Shown one piece after another: positions 48,387-61,336 of a DNA stretch of 64,000 bases. How positions within the stretch are numbered: position 1 is the first letter of the stretch; each line of letters begins with the position of its first letter. Under the pieces are notes generated by a model. It had not been told where the DNA came from. It searched no databases and was given only the letters and a program-made list of their open reading frames with translations. The translations under genes were made by a program, and so were the position numbers. Source of the stretch: Asterias rubens (taxonomy: Eukaryota; Echinodermata; Asteroidea; Forcipulatida; Asteriidae); NCBI RefSeq assembly GCF_902459465.1, contig NC_047073.1:1054001-1118000 (forward strand), given 5' to 3'.

Positions 48387-51300
48387 ATGGCGTCTCCGTA
48401 CCAATGCGCTGGTGGAACTCTGAAACTTAAGGGAATTGGCGACCTTGGGAGCAAAAAGTAAGACATATTTTGACTGTTTAAGGGTAAAGACATAATTGGT
48501 TATTTGTCCTCTCACCAACCGTGTCAAAAATTGTGCCCTGGTCCCCTCGGGCCTGCCCGACTGAGCCGTTTAATAACAAAATGTTTGGAACCACGGCGCG
48601 GTTTACTTTCGCCTGCGTTTTATACAACGACATAGACTTGGTTGACTTGTTTTATAAAATAAATAAAAGGGGTCTTACGACAACCAGGAGAAGGTCTTAT
48701 TAAGTATTGGGCTTCTACTATTACTAATAGTAACAAAGAGTATTTATTCGGCACGTTTGATTAACAGATTCATGATTAAAAATATATATATTTATAAAAC
48801 CATACAAAAATTAGCTTTCTTTAGTTTTACCATGGGGTTTATAGTCTGTTTATAAATACGGATAAATACTTTGGAAAAGTTTTCATATGCCGCCACCATG
48901 TTTTCATTTGATATGGTATAATATAGTCGCTATTTTTACCTCGATGAGATATCCCTTTTTGTAAAAATGAGTGAAAAGGTGGTGGCGCCATACGCAAAGT
49001 TATTCAATACTTTATTATATAAATATCAGCAGAACAACCACTTCATTTGGCCACACACAAGTGAGTGGGGCTAATGTTAAAGAGAATTTGAGTTTTTATT
49101 AATTGACCCGAGTTCTTATAATTTTTGTTAGTATTACCCAATTGACCTCCTTGTTAAGTTCCAAGTACTATTCCTGTCTTGGTTAAAGGATTTTTCAGAA
49201 AATATATGAATTTTGTTGCCATACATTGTAACAAGCATTGGCTGATGAAACTACAAACAAAAGGGGTTCATTAACAATAGTGTGTGATGTACAGCCGGCT
49301 GTGTTTTCTTTGAAAACATATAGTTTCCTCAACATGTAGTTTTCAATGACTGTAAATGTATGTCAAAATGTATGTTTTACTTCCTAGAAAGAAGAAGAAG
49401 AAGAAGATTTCCAAACAGATTATCGATCAGATCTCAACGACGGCAGATGATGACAACAGCGGAGAAATCAAAGAGCAGGAAAGAGACCGACGAACACCGG
49501 CTGAAAAAGCCTTTGCCAAGATTCAGGAGAGTCGGGTAGGTCATAATTTCATCAAATATTAATGTCAACAAACTGCATATTATTTTGAGGGAGCAGTCCT
49601 TCTGTTGCGCCACAAAAACACAAACTGATGTATGGTTACCCACTGCCAAATATCTGTGTTTTGAAAAATTGCAGTTGAAATTTGTAACACTGCTGTTTTG
49701 GAGACTGCTTACTACTTTAAAAATACAAAAGATTTTGCCAAAACAAAGCTGACATCTTCATTTGGTACAAAACGGTTAAGTATGTTTTAAACATGTTCAA
49801 ACTGTTTTGTAAATTAATTTCGAAATTAATTCTTTTAACGTTCACTTGAAGAAAAAAAGAGAGCAGAAAACCAATGGCATGTGTTTCAATTTATAAAATT
49901 GGTTTCAAGTATGTCAGTACTTTGTTAATGTTACTTCATAGAAATGCTAAGTGACAATATAGTGTTAAGTCAGTCATGCTAATTAGTGTAAGTGCAAAAC
50001 AGTTGTGTCCTGAAACTTGCTGAAAATGTGAACTGTAATAACATGAGTAATATCTATAATTTGTAAAAGTTTGTGATTTTCAACCCATATGTCGCTGCAT
50101 GAAAGATGGTGACAAATTGATTTAAAGTGCTAAGGAGTTTTTTTTAACCAGTCTAGAAAAGGCAGGAATAACAAAGGCCAATGACAATCGATTTTTAGGG
50201 ACTTGTAAACCCATCCCATTTTTGTTTTAATATTCATTTATTTTTTCCCTCATTGTTAAAATGCTTGTCTTATATTTGCAGAGTAGTACATGCCTTATTG
50301 TGAAATTTATGATCTACTTCAGTTTTTACACCCTAATAACATCAAGTGTTCTAATAATTCCTATCAATCCAAAGGGCCAGTATAACAGCATCTCTCATCT
50401 CAATCTAATTTTTAACAGTTTTGTACATTTTTGACTGCTGTTGTTCACTATTTTCTGTTCAATATTTAGTGTTGTATTTATTTTTGTTTGTCTTGTTTTT
50501 TGTTTTACGATTTGTGATGGAAATAAGCTGTTTTTGAGAAAGTCCTTGGCTTCTAACCAATGCTGATTAGAGTAATTGATAATAATTACACTTATATTGT
50601 ACCCTTCTATTTACAGCAAACACAACGGATATTGGAAAAAGCCCAAAAGAAACACAAAGACAGAGTTAATGTAAGTATAAGGCTGAACGAAGTATGGAAG
50701 TAGTATATTTACAAGTGAACTTGTGTGTTCTTTTTATGATACTATTGTTTTGAATCCGTTGTCAAATCTATTCTATGTCCATAATTTATGAGCCCAATTT
50801 AATACATAAAACTGAAGCGTCTATTCTCTAGAGGTTTACTGTTTGAAAGTTGCTTTATTTGATTGTGAACTTTGTATGTGCTTTATTATACCTAAATTGC
50901 ATTGGTTTACAGTTTTTACAGTATTATGGTGTTTGTGCACCTTTTGTATGGCTTTTGAGTTCTTTTTTGCTTGTTTATACTGGTGTACTTTTTCAAACTT
51001 TTTCTGTGTAATTTTCTTATGGCATTTTAACTGTTATGCGCCCTCGATTAGGCTGGTTCTGGAGTATTTTTATCACTGATTGGATTGTAATATTTTTGAA
51101 TTGTCACTATTGCTCTCAGTCTCAGGCAGGCCTTTGTTTTTAAAAGGGCAAGGGCACCAAGGCATTTTCTCCTTGGTTAAGAGCACCCAATGAGGAAATT
51201 GTTAATTTCTGCCGGAGCATTTCAAGGGCACCAGGGCAATGACCAGGGGGCATGGAGGCAATCGCCTTGTTGCCTTTGTGAAGTATCTGTGCTCTTAATC

Positions 51301-52144
51301 TGTACTTTATTATGTAATTTGTTTGTTTTTACTGTAAACATATTGTACAGTTCAGCCTTTGGCTGCTACATACATGTTCATGATATTGCTCTAAGTTAAG
51401 TTTTGTTCCATTTTTTAATTTCTTTTGTTAACTTGTCAATCTCCTGCTTATTTATCTTGTTCACCATTATGCCCCTACTCAGACTTTATGATCATCTCAA
51501 CAGTCACTGCTTTCAACAGTTTGATGGTCAAGGATTAACTTCTTACGCTGCTCCATTTCTTTGGAATAGTCTTCCTGTGCATATTCGCCACGCTAGTTCT
51601 TTACACTGCTTTAAGTCTCTGTTAAAAAACTCAATTGTTTGAAGCTGCTTATTTGTAATCTGCTTTAAGTCCTTGTATTGGATCTTTAACTCATTGTATT
51701 ATTTAAAATTGTTCACTTTATGCGCTTAGAGGCTTTTGTATTAGGTGCTTTACAAATGTTTTTCATCATTATGAATGAATGAATGAAACTGCGGCAACGA
51801 CTTTCTTGTGGTTAGCATTAGATCTTTATCACGTTGGAGTCATCTTGTAAACCGGTACCTTCCATTTCAATCAATGTGATTTTAAAGCGAGGCTGGAAGG
51901 GCAAAGCAGTCTGGTACAATGAGAATCAGTATTCATCATTGCTAATGCACACAGGGAACAAGACATGATAAAGGCTATTGTTTCGATATGTAGTACAGCC
52001 TCGTTGCAGTTTAGCAGAAGTTTCACAAAGTATCCAGAATATAATCTTGTTCTTTCCTTCTCATTTTTGCTGCAGGAATTCAACAGTAAGTTAGACACCT
52101 TAACTGAGCACTTTGACATCCCCAAAGTCAGTTGGACCAAGTGA
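48387..52144 (+). CDS. FAM32A: FAM32A, small spliceosome-associated protein
   Basis: Four exons join in phase: 48387-48457, 49388-49535, 50617-50670 and 52076-52144, giving 113 aa (human FAM32A is 112). The N-terminus has GTLKLKGIGDLG, followed by a Lys-rich run from an AAG repeat, then RRTPAEKAFAKIQESR, and the family's hallmark C-terminus LTEHFDIPKVSWTK. In human post-catalytic spliceosomes this protein binds near the active site through that C-terminal tail and helps dock 3' splice sites; conservation of the tail supports the same role here. The start ATG is the first in the exon and fits the family's length. Introns hold no other gene. Confidence 0.96.
48884..49003. mobile_element. GGATAACTTTC MITE, worn copy in FAM32A intron 1
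   Basis: It has the GGTGGCGCCATAC arm near the right end and a damaged partner (ATGCCGCCACCATG) at the left, with the shared centre GATATCCCTTTTTGTAAAAA. Relatives are at 20573-20706 and 61889-62159. Confidence 0.75.
51440..51787 (+). mobile_element. 5'-truncated CR1/L2-type LINE tail
   Basis: A reading frame ends YAAPFLWNSLPVHIRHASSL, then HCFKSLLKN and a stop near 51642. This is the characteristic C-terminus of CR1/L2-group ORF2 proteins. About 130 bp of 3' UTR follow, ending in a short GAATGAATGAATGAA tail at 51774-51787, as L2-like elements do. It lies in FAM32A intron 3. Confidence 0.85.
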
Positions 52145-53055
52145 AGAAAACGTCTATGGAAATCTTTACAGATGCTGTTGAAGCCGTTTCACAGAGACTG
52201 GATAATGGTAAATCAAATGAGAACAATTGCTCAGTTCAAGGAAGTTCTGGCGAGGTTTGCCACTACTCCTTTTGAATGTTTCCATGGACCACGGTGGCAT
52301 GGATTTATGTACTTTTCATTTGGGAAACTCGACCTATACACGTTATACCGTGTGTTGAAATATGATGATGGCTACACATAGAGCAGGAGGCAAGTTATTT
52401 GGGAACGATAAAATATTATTTTTATAGGCAACCAACTGACTGTTTTTAAGTTTTTGATTTCTGAGGATTTTCCTGACGTTAAGCTTTTCTTGAAAGAAGC
52501 AGTCACCAAAGGGGGAAAGAGATCGTCCACATTGTGTCCAAACCTGTATGGTTTATCTTTCTGGAGCTGCAGTCTGTAAGCCTCCTGAATTGTAGCATCT
52601 GGGAGGTTCAGGATCGATAAAAAGGGAAACTTTTTTTTTTCAGGAGTTTTCTTATTCGTCACATCTCATCCATGGTATTGAAAAGGAACACTCCCTCGGC
52701 AGCACAACAGACATTTTGTCTAAAAGTGTCCTACTACTTCCATCAAATTATTTTTACTCTTTTTGGAGATTGACGTAGCCTGAAACCACACAGAATTTAA
52801 GTGTTATGTCAGCAACTTTGCTTTATTCTGAAATCCTGGTAGTTCTTCTGACCTTTGACCCATGGTTTCCTTCTCTAGATTTAAAGGAACCATTGCAGGA
52901 AAATTAGGCTGGAGCCGCATGCTAATTAATAATAATAATATCAGTGGCTTCTTATAGTGCGTTCCTCCTTCACTCAGTGACGCTCAAGGCCCTATAACAT
53001 TCAGTTCAGTATTTTCCTGCATGGTATTGTGGAGCTACGTTTTGAAGTATGAGAC

Positions 53056-53250
53056 AATAGATCGATCCAGTAGGCTCCTCCCAGGACGCACGTGTGAGCA
53101 AGAACACGTGGGGCTCTCCAATGCTTTTCTGCACAACTCTGCCGCGCGCGCCAAGATACACGCACGCATGTCGGAGCTTATTTGTGGGACCTTCGTTGCG
53201 TTGTGATTTGTCAATACGCAATGGGGCGGAGATTAGTGGATCGATCTATT
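53056..53250. mobile_element. About 190-bp MITE, AATAGA ends (copy 2)
   Basis: The ends are AATAGATCGATCCAGTAGGC and (inverted) AATAGATCGATCCACTAATC. The interior GCACAACTCTGCCGCGCGCG matches, inverted, the copy at 8755-8946. Confidence 0.82.
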
Positions 53251-53910
53251 CCTAAAGCACCAAGTAATGGTTTACAAGGCCAACCAGCTTCACTAATATT
53301 CATGAAATATTACTACAATTGAACTCAATCAAGTTAGAAATACAAGCTTGAGTTGTTTTTACAAAAATGGCGATTGGTTTTTATTTCAGATTCTGACCAG
53401 AAAACAATTTTTATAGTAACTTCTTATTACAGTTACTTTCTGAGTAGATAACTTCTACAAAATAGACATACAACTATGATCAAATGAGGTACATTCATAC
53501 ATGTCAATTATGAAGGGTGAGCCTATAATTATACCATAGTTATACCATAGGTTTGGATAACCCAAGTTGTGTTACGACATTTAGTTTCTTGGCAGCAAGG
53601 TAACTTTCCTTTTGTCTAAAGCCAAGACCATGGCAAAGGAAGCTCACCTCTCAATTAAAGTATTTTTTTAATTTTTGTTCTTAACTACTAGGACTTAATC
53701 AACCAGCCTTTGAGGTAATTTTCAACAGCAGAAAAGTGTTAATTCAATCATCATTAACTTATTCCATTTTAAACTATTTTACTTAAATTGAATATTATTG
53801 TAGTATTTCTTTTAGGAAACCATTTGATTTCTGTGATACAATTTAGTTTTACAATCCTATTAATATAGCACACCGACTATCTGAGATGTATAAATTATGA
53901 TTATTTTTAA

Positions 53911-54098
53911 ATCGGCAGTTGTGGCTGTGGCTTCTGCTAGTACTAAGGGCAGCCTATGCTTCTTAAAAAATGGCTAGTACAGCCACAGCCGGTAACTAGG
54001 GAATCAGCAGTTGTGGCTGTGGCTTCTGCTAGTACTAAGGGCAGCCTATGCTTCTTAAAAAAATATTGCTAGTACAGCCACAGCCGGTAACTAGGGAA
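53911..54098. repeat. Tandem duplication of a 92-bp foldback unit
   Basis: Two nearly identical units start at 53911 and 54003. Each has its own inverted ends (GGCTGTGGCTTCTGCTAGTA against CTAGTACAGCCACAGCC). This suggests a small foldback element that was then duplicated. Confidence 0.85.
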
Positions 54099-55479
54099 CA
54101 GCCCAAGGTACAGCATCGGATTCACATATAGTGTCATTTGACATTTTACATTTCACTGACAATGATAACTGAACCAATTTCACAGCAATATTTGCAAAAC
54201 TTGGTTAAATAAACTATTTAAACACAATTTTCAATTGATGCTCCCTACCCATATTTTCCTAATTCCTGCATGGTTGTTTGAATTCATGTTATAAAAAGGT
54301 GCCAGACTGTACTTAAACTCCAAGCCTCACTCACTCAGGTTACAGTTCAGTGATTTGAATGGGAGAAACACAAGAGAACTGAAGTTGGTAAGCCAGCCCA
54401 TGAAGGGGTCGGCTGTGTTGTCATGATCAAGGCAGGCAGGCCTGCGGCTGAACATGGAATTATGACCTGATGGGCCCGCATGCCTTCTTCTATATCATTA
54501 TATGTATTGAGGAAGCGCACTTGCATGCATTAACTGGATGAGAGTTTACAACTCTTTGTTAAGCCACATGCATCCTTGGTCGTGACGACACAGCCCCTTT
54601 AGTAATGGCTTTATTTGTTACAAGTATACTTTTGCAAAATCTTTAAAATTTGATCGTAACATTACCACACATGGATGGCTATTTTGCGGAAACACCATGT
54701 TGTACTATGTCTTTTTAAAATAGTTTTAAATGCTGTGTTTTTAAAGTGTTTACATTATTAAAACCCTCTTATACACTGGTACCACATAGTACCACAGAGT
54801 GCCACAGAGTATGTAGACATGTTATCAAGAAATCCCATGGCTTAATATGTACTGTGGTCTCCTGTGGAAAATTCATAGAGCTGCCTAACGGCCGTTTTTG
54901 TGCCAACTGTGCAAATATCGTTTTCAAAGTGCTGCTAATTGTAAGCTAATGAAAAGGTATGCTTACTGTATGAAAATGAATGACATATAATAACAATGCC
55001 AATCCGTGGTGAACGCTCAAGCTGGCTGCCCAATTTTCTTGCTACTATGTGAAATGCGCTTACCTATTTATAAGCAAGATTTGTCAGCTATAGTTCTTTA
55101 ACCTGAAAATTTGCTTACAGCTAGGCAGCGCTAAGAAACTTACCACAGTTGGACGGGAGTTATACCGATAGCTACATGGATTTAATAAGCATTTCATAAT
55201 TTGTTATTTGAAAATGAGATTAAAGGTTTACAAGAAACACAATATACTGTTTAGTATATGTCTACACAATTTGTTTTTTTACACCAAATGACCATTAATG
55301 CTGGTCTAATACGGAAATCATTGCTATTATTTATTCACATACAATGTAATCAAACTTGGTTGCTGTAGTTCAATGTGTTTTCAAATTAACATATATTTGT
55401 ATAAATTTAAATGCACCATGGCGTTGTAATCACAGTGATGCGCTTGCATGGACGGCAAGAAGCATTATCACACTGGGCA

Positions 55480-55590
55480 TTCTGGTTGGCTCAGTGGTTG
55501 CTTTGCGTGCCTTTCACCTCTGTGGACCCCGGTTCAAATCCAACCACAGACCAGAGCCTTGCTTGTGTTTTTAGTTTTCAGTCCCAACAA
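55480..55590 (+). repeat. tRNA-derived SINE head
   Basis: It shows GGTTGGCTCAGTGGTTGC and a B-box-like CCCCGGTTCAAATCCAACC. It is related to the SINE at 18330-18520. Confidence 0.6.
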
Positions 55591-56573
55591 TATTTATCGT
55601 ATTTTCTTGATTTCTTTATTAAAAGGGGCCCACACTATTTTCTTTCTATTTTCATAGAATTGTATAGAGGAAAAACAATTGACTATTACCGTTGTATTTA
55701 TACATTTACCTTAATTTTAACGATGGGAGAACACATACTTCAGCAGTTTTACAATTATATACAGCAGAAATAACATCTAATTTACATACAAACTTTGCAT
55801 AGAATATGTTCAGCTGGATTAGCAATACTTTATGAAGTAATCAATATTGGTGACTATGTTTGCATCAATCATGAGTTTCCTAAAGTAGCAACTCTTTGAT
55901 CACGTGACAAGGGCCCAATTTCATTAAGCTTCCAAGCAACAAAACTACTTGCTATTAAGCACAAAATAGTATTGCTTCGCAGAAACAGGCTACAAGCCAT
56001 AATTTACTGTTAGTTTGCAGTATTGTGGCTGGTGGTGCCCCACTCAATTTTTGCTTAGCAAAGAAATTTGCCAAGCAGTATATTCTGCTTAGCTTTATGC
56101 AGCTTTCTGCCTCTGGCCAGTGGTCCAGTGGGTATGTAAAGAGCCACACAACAATTCTAGTTTGAATAGATGAAACCATGTTTTTAAGAAACATAACTAT
56201 AGCCATGATTTCATTGAAATACTCTCACATCTAGAAAAGTAATCACGTGCATTTTATAATTCAAGACTAAGAAATGTACTGTTTATTTAATAGATCTATA
56301 CATGTACTGCTTCATTTCAATGCAAAAAAAAGATTCACTTTTCTAAAGAAATACTACAGTACATGGATGTAAAACGTTTAAGTAAATGCATGTTTGGTAC
56401 ATTATTATTATTTTTTTGTTTACAATCAGTAGGCCTAATTAATATGGTTTGTGTTTACATCTTGTTTACAAATTAAGGTAAAATTAAGGGAGACACGGTT
56501 ATCTGGAAAAACTATGTTCAACCAATCCATGGCCCCATTGTGACATCTATTTCTTCATCTTGTGTTTGCCTGT

Positions 56574-59500
56574 TCACATTGTTTGTAGAATATTTTGTAG
56601 TTCGGTAAATTTCATGAGATCGGTGAAGAGCAAGGACCTGGAGACAAAGAGTCTCTGTTGATTTGTATCAAAACGCCACATGTTGACCACATGACCTGCA
56701 AAAAGAAAAACACGTAGTATGAGTACATGGATAAACATAAGGCAGTGGACACTATTGGTAATAACTCAAAATAATTATTATCATAAAACCTTTCTTGATT
56801 ACGAGTAATGGGGAGAGGTTGATAGTATAAAACATTGTGAGAAACAGCTCCCTCTGAAGTGACAGAGTTTTCGAGAAAGAAGTCATTTTCCATGAATTTG
56901 ATTTTGAGACCTCAGATTTAGAATTTGAGGTTTCAAAATCAAGCATCTGAAAGCACACAACTTCGTGTGACCATGGTGTGACAATGGTGTTTTTTTCTTT
57001 CATTAATATCTCGCAAGTGTCTTTAACACTGGCCAACCATGGCCCAATTTGACAGAGTTTACTTTAACTTTCTACATGTATACGTATTTCCAGGGTTGTC
57101 CACAGTTTTTGAAGTAGCAGGTGAAAAAGTATAGGCCTAAGTAGCCGGTTTTTGTTTCTGCACTTATTGCAACCTGTTTGCTGGTATTGCCTCAGGTTGA
57201 AGAGTTTTGAAGTAGGCACCTGGGTATGCACAGCCAGGAATTTTGCCTCTTATAATTTCATTCATATTGCATGTTTGGTAATACATTGTACAACTACCAT
57301 GACTACAGATGCACGTCAACAGCCACATCTGAGGCGATTTGTGCAGTAAAAATATCAAGATCAAGATGAAATACCGGTATGGTAAGACCACGTTTTTTTC
57401 AAATTTGTAAATCCCACATTTTTTCTCTTGAGAAAAACTTCATCTTAAATCACTCCATTACTGATCATACATGTGGCAAACAGTGATGAGACCGATGTTA
57501 AAAGCGGAGCCTTTACAGCTCAACAAGGTGGGCTAGTAGAAAACAAGTAGATCTATCCTGAATATTTGCATGTCATCTGGCCACTGCTGGAGTTACGGCA
57601 AACAAGGGTACAATGTAACACAGATAGGTCTATTAGTAACTCTGGTATTCTTGTCTAGATGCCAGTCTGGATTGACTACCAAACCAACCTGACAAGGCTA
57701 GCCAGGTTAAAAACATGTAGTATGGCATTGACTCTACCAAGGATCAGAAGAAAGGAAACCATGTAGGAAGCTGAAGTAATAGTTAAAACAGGCTCCATGA
57801 TTTTGCACATTTAAAACAACTTATTACAGATTATTATTAGTGATTGTAGAAAAAGTCTTACCACGATCTGACCGGACGTAATTTCCTCGCAGGTCACCAA
57901 TGAAGTACACACCCATCCCAAAGCTGACTTGTTCAATGTGTCGCATATTAATGAGAAGATCCTCTGTCAGAGGGCGGTACATCGTCTCTCCTTTCGGTTT
58001 GACGACCTCGGACTGGAAGACGTTGTCTGACCCCTTGACCGGCAGGAAGTTGCGACCTGGTGGTGGGGAAAAATGAATGTAGTCTTCATTCATGCTTTCC
58101 ATGATATTGTCTGTTTCATGCATGTACATGCTGAAGGCTGGTTAGGAGGTAAACTGGTGATTTAGTGCAAGACAGTCGTTGTTCCGTGCTGTACTGGACA
58201 TTCAGTGGAGCGTGTCTAATAAGCAATCAGTATTGCTTCACCTATATCCTATCTGCAGTAAACTAGTAAGTACTTCAATCATGTCTATTCCAAATTGTAT
58301 GGATGCAATGTTAAATGCTAATTCACTACCCAATGGAAAGTGCACGCTTCCTGCCATGCACCTTGTTCAAGTAGTGCCAAACAAAACTGAAAACTTGCCA
58401 TTCAAATATCATTTGATGCATTCTACTACTACTTATCAACACTCAAGCTTATCAGCATTCACAGTTGGTTCATATTTCTTTCTCCATGGTTCCTGCACAC
58501 TGTTTATGAACTACAACACACACAGCAGCCTGGATGGACTGGGAATTTGGCATACAGGAATTTGTTTACAAAGTGAACTTGGCCATATCAAAATAAATTG
58601 TGGGTCTTCAGTTTCTATGGAACAATTTTGTATGTGCATACCAACAGCGTTTTGTGCATACACTTTGCAAGTTAAACCTTTAATCAAGGCAGACCCCCAT
58701 TTTAGTTCAAATATGAACTAATCATTAACGATAATGAAACACTGATGTGGAAAAAGCATCAGGAAAACTTCTACAAAAAAGTTTACTTGTGTCATGAGCC
58801 ATCAGGAAAGTAACACAAACATGTTTTTTAAAGTTTGTGGCCATTATCACTCCAAAGAACCTTGTTTGACAGTCAGTCACACATAACATGTTTCAAAGTT
58901 CATGGTTATGATGGGCCTAGGTATGAATACACACAGGGTTGGCAGTATTGTAAACAAATTGTTGTTTAAGGTCGACAGTATTCTAAACACAATTTTTTTA
59001 AAGGTCGGCACTATTCTAAAAAATTATTATTCTGCTATGTAACTGTAATAAATGCTTTCACCTACCAAGATGTGAACAACAATATTCACAAAGGTCTTTG
59101 ACAAAAAGAGCAAGGATTTAAAGAGTGAATTTTTTTGTGGTTAAAACCTAGAATTGCCGTTCTAAAAGTTATCCAACAATAGAATGGATTCGCCCTCCCA
59201 AAGATAAAATCAAGGCCTGCTTACATCATATTTTTGGATTTCTATAAAGTACTTTACTTTTAACACCCCGTAAACTTTTTCATTAAAAAATTCAATTTAA
59301 ATACAAGGTCACTGTGCCAAAAAGTAGCAAACAGGACACTGTTCCAGGTTGGTATTACTAGGTGTATGTAGACTCTGGGTTTGTATTATCAGGAAACCCC
59401 ATGACTTGTAAACTGTGACTTGTAAACTGTGTAATTTTAATAATAAAGTAGTTCAATCAAGTTGGGTAAGAGAGTACATAGGCCTATACCAATGGTAATG

Positions 59501-60566
59501 AAGTAAGCCTATTATATTAAGTAAATAAACAAAGTTAGTCACGAAATAATTAAAAAAGAATTGACTAGACTTCAATCACACTTTGACCGAGTTTGACCGT
59601 GAAAAGGAACTTTTAAAATAGTAACTTGTATGTGGTTTAGGCCTTAACTTAAACTTGTCATTGATGTTGAAACTCAGTTTGTCTGATCAAACTTTCAAGA
59701 AACACAGTAATACAATTCAATTCTATCAAACATAATACGCAGGCAGCTAACTTATTATACCTGGGACGGGAGGAGTTGCCTAAGTAAAAGCCGGGTTCTA
59801 CTACTCCAATTGTTTGAAAATCCTATGATAACGGTTGATTTTGGAGGATTGAGGCAGTTCAAATGTTTTCTTGACAAACTAATATTGGTTGATTTTGGAG
59901 GATTAGACAGTAGGCAAAACAAACTCATATTGCATTGCAGTAGGCACTAAAAAATAATGGGTTAATTCTGAGGTTGGAGGCAGTAGGCACTCTTGAAACA
60001 AACTAATAATTGGTTGATTTTGGAGAATTGGGGGCAGGCTGATTCCTACAGTATGGTTCATTAGTTACATTGTAGGAGTACACTGTACAATAGAAAGCTA
60101 TACTCAGCCCAATTTCATGGCTCTGCTTACCGCTGATTCCCGCTTGACATGCTAGCGCCAAATTTCTGCGCTAGCCTTGTAAGCGTAGAATGTCTAGTAA
60201 CGTGGAGTACGCACAAGCTGAAATTCGCCGCTTACTCGTGAAATACGCTTGTTGAAGCACAGAATTCCCTGCTTCCGTAAGCGCCGATTCTGTGCTTATG
60301 GTAAGTAGAGCCATGAAATTGGGCCCAGGTTGAAGAGAATCTTTACCCCTGAACTCATTTGCCTCCAGTGAGTTGCACCTTTTGTGTCTTGGCTCTTCCA
60401 TCATCTCTCCCCCCACCCTCTTTCTCTTCTGACCAAATCCATAGCTGCCGTTGAGGGCGCCATTTGCTCCAAGGTGGTGATGGCCGTTCATGCATCCGCC
60501 TGCTGGTGCAGCGATGTTCATTTCAAATGACTGAGCTGTCTGGAACGGGTTCCCTGGTACTTGCAT
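56574..60566 (-). CDS. Unrecognised 178-aa protein with basic nuclear-type motif
   Basis: Three exons on the minus strand join in phase: 60347-60566 (start ATG), 57862-58056 and 56574-56695 (stop TGA). Splice sites are good (GTAAAG, GTAAGA; CCACCAG, TTTTTGCAG). I do not recognise the family. The first 45 residues are rich in Gly, Ala, Asn and His (CMNGHHHLGANG). A basic pair KRKR...RHKR near residues 47-63 looks like a bipartite nuclear signal. The rest looks globular: MYRPLTEDLLINMRHIEQ, FGMGVYFIGDLRGNYV, VNMWRFDTNQQRLF. No signal peptide or membrane segment was seen. A strong acceptor (TTTTCTTTTCAG) ending at 60680 implies a 5' UTR intron, with a donor at 61336. Reality of the gene is well supported by phase and splice sites; function is unknown. 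Confidence 0.82.
56741..57020 (-). mobile_element. TTAA-type MITE, truncated, in the 178-aa gene's intron
   Basis: The left end GGCAGTGGACACTATTGGTA is intact, and the central palindrome around GAGACCTCAG is present. The right end is lost near 57020. Confidence 0.8.
58179..58721 (+). other. 180-codon open frame in an intron, coding status unclear
   Basis: An uninterrupted frame from ATG 58179 to the stop at 58719-58721 lies on the plus strand inside the minus-strand intron 58057-60346. In DNA this AT-rich, 180 codons without a stop is unlikely by chance. However, I recognise no domain and see no clear signal peptide. Eight or more Cys are scattered, including CMCIPTAFC. It could be a nested single-exon gene, an old mobile-element piece, or chance. 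Confidence 0.25.
60107..60325. mobile_element. GCCCAATTTCATGG palindromic element (copy 2)
   Basis: The ends GCCCAATTTCATGGCTCTG and the inverted GGGCCCAATTTCATGGCTCT flank arms with GCTTAC and TAAGCG motifs. The right end stops 22 bp before the donor-side boundary of the first coding exon of the minus-strand gene at 60347. Confidence 0.85.
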
Positions 60567-61336
60567 TGTTGTTAAATGTTATGAGTTGTGAATGAGTAGG
60601 ATCGTTGATTAGCAGTGGCAGGTTGTTTTTTATTAAGACTCAAATGATTGTCATTTTGGTCAGTCAATTTTCTGTTATTCTGAAAAGAAAAGAAGACACA
60701 AAAAATACAGTAATCACAATCATAACAATAATAATTGTCAAAAAGGCATGAGCGTCAGTCATGGCGGATACCGGCGCCTTATAAATGTTCATTATATTAT
60801 TAATATTAATAATACCACTTTCAAGAAGAGCTGAAAGCAGTGACTAAATAAAACGGAAAAAAAAAAGGTCCGACTTCTCCAACTGATTTTGAAAATATTG
60901 TTTGCACAATTTTAAAATAAATAAGAACAAATTAAAATATGACTACGTTGAACATTTAAAACAACACAAACTTCTACTTCTATTCTATTTGTATGGTCTG
61001 TTTAGAAGTTGTTCAATTTTTTTTTTTTGAAAGATGACTTTATTTTTTTAACATATCCGAACCATTTCCTGATTTTATTTTTTCGTAAAATGTATTAAAT
61101 TCGGAATAAGTAATTTTGTTATGTATTATTTCATCGGTTTATTGATAAAATAACTTTGCAGCCAAATGCTGAATTACATGAAATTTACAAGGCTAGAACT
61201 CAGAAAATCTGAGATTCTAAAGTCAATTCTCATCATCACATTCACAGAAATGAATTTAGAAGTAGAAAATTCAAATTAATTCTTTTTTTAGTTTAAAATT
61301 ATTTTTAAATACTTTTAGCGTGTAAGACATACTCAC

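Larger units (their letters stand above)
52145..56573. other. FAM32A 3' flank and region up to the minus-strand gene
   Basis: No exon chain was seen. It contains the 53056-53250 MITE, the 53911-54098 duplication, a SINE head at 55480-55590, and a GGGCCC-family relative at 55911-56120. A minus-strand AATAAA (TTTATT) at 56282-56287 could end the 178-aa gene. Other stretches, including 52700-53000 and 54200-55400, are AT-rich with nothing recognisable. Confidence 0.55.
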
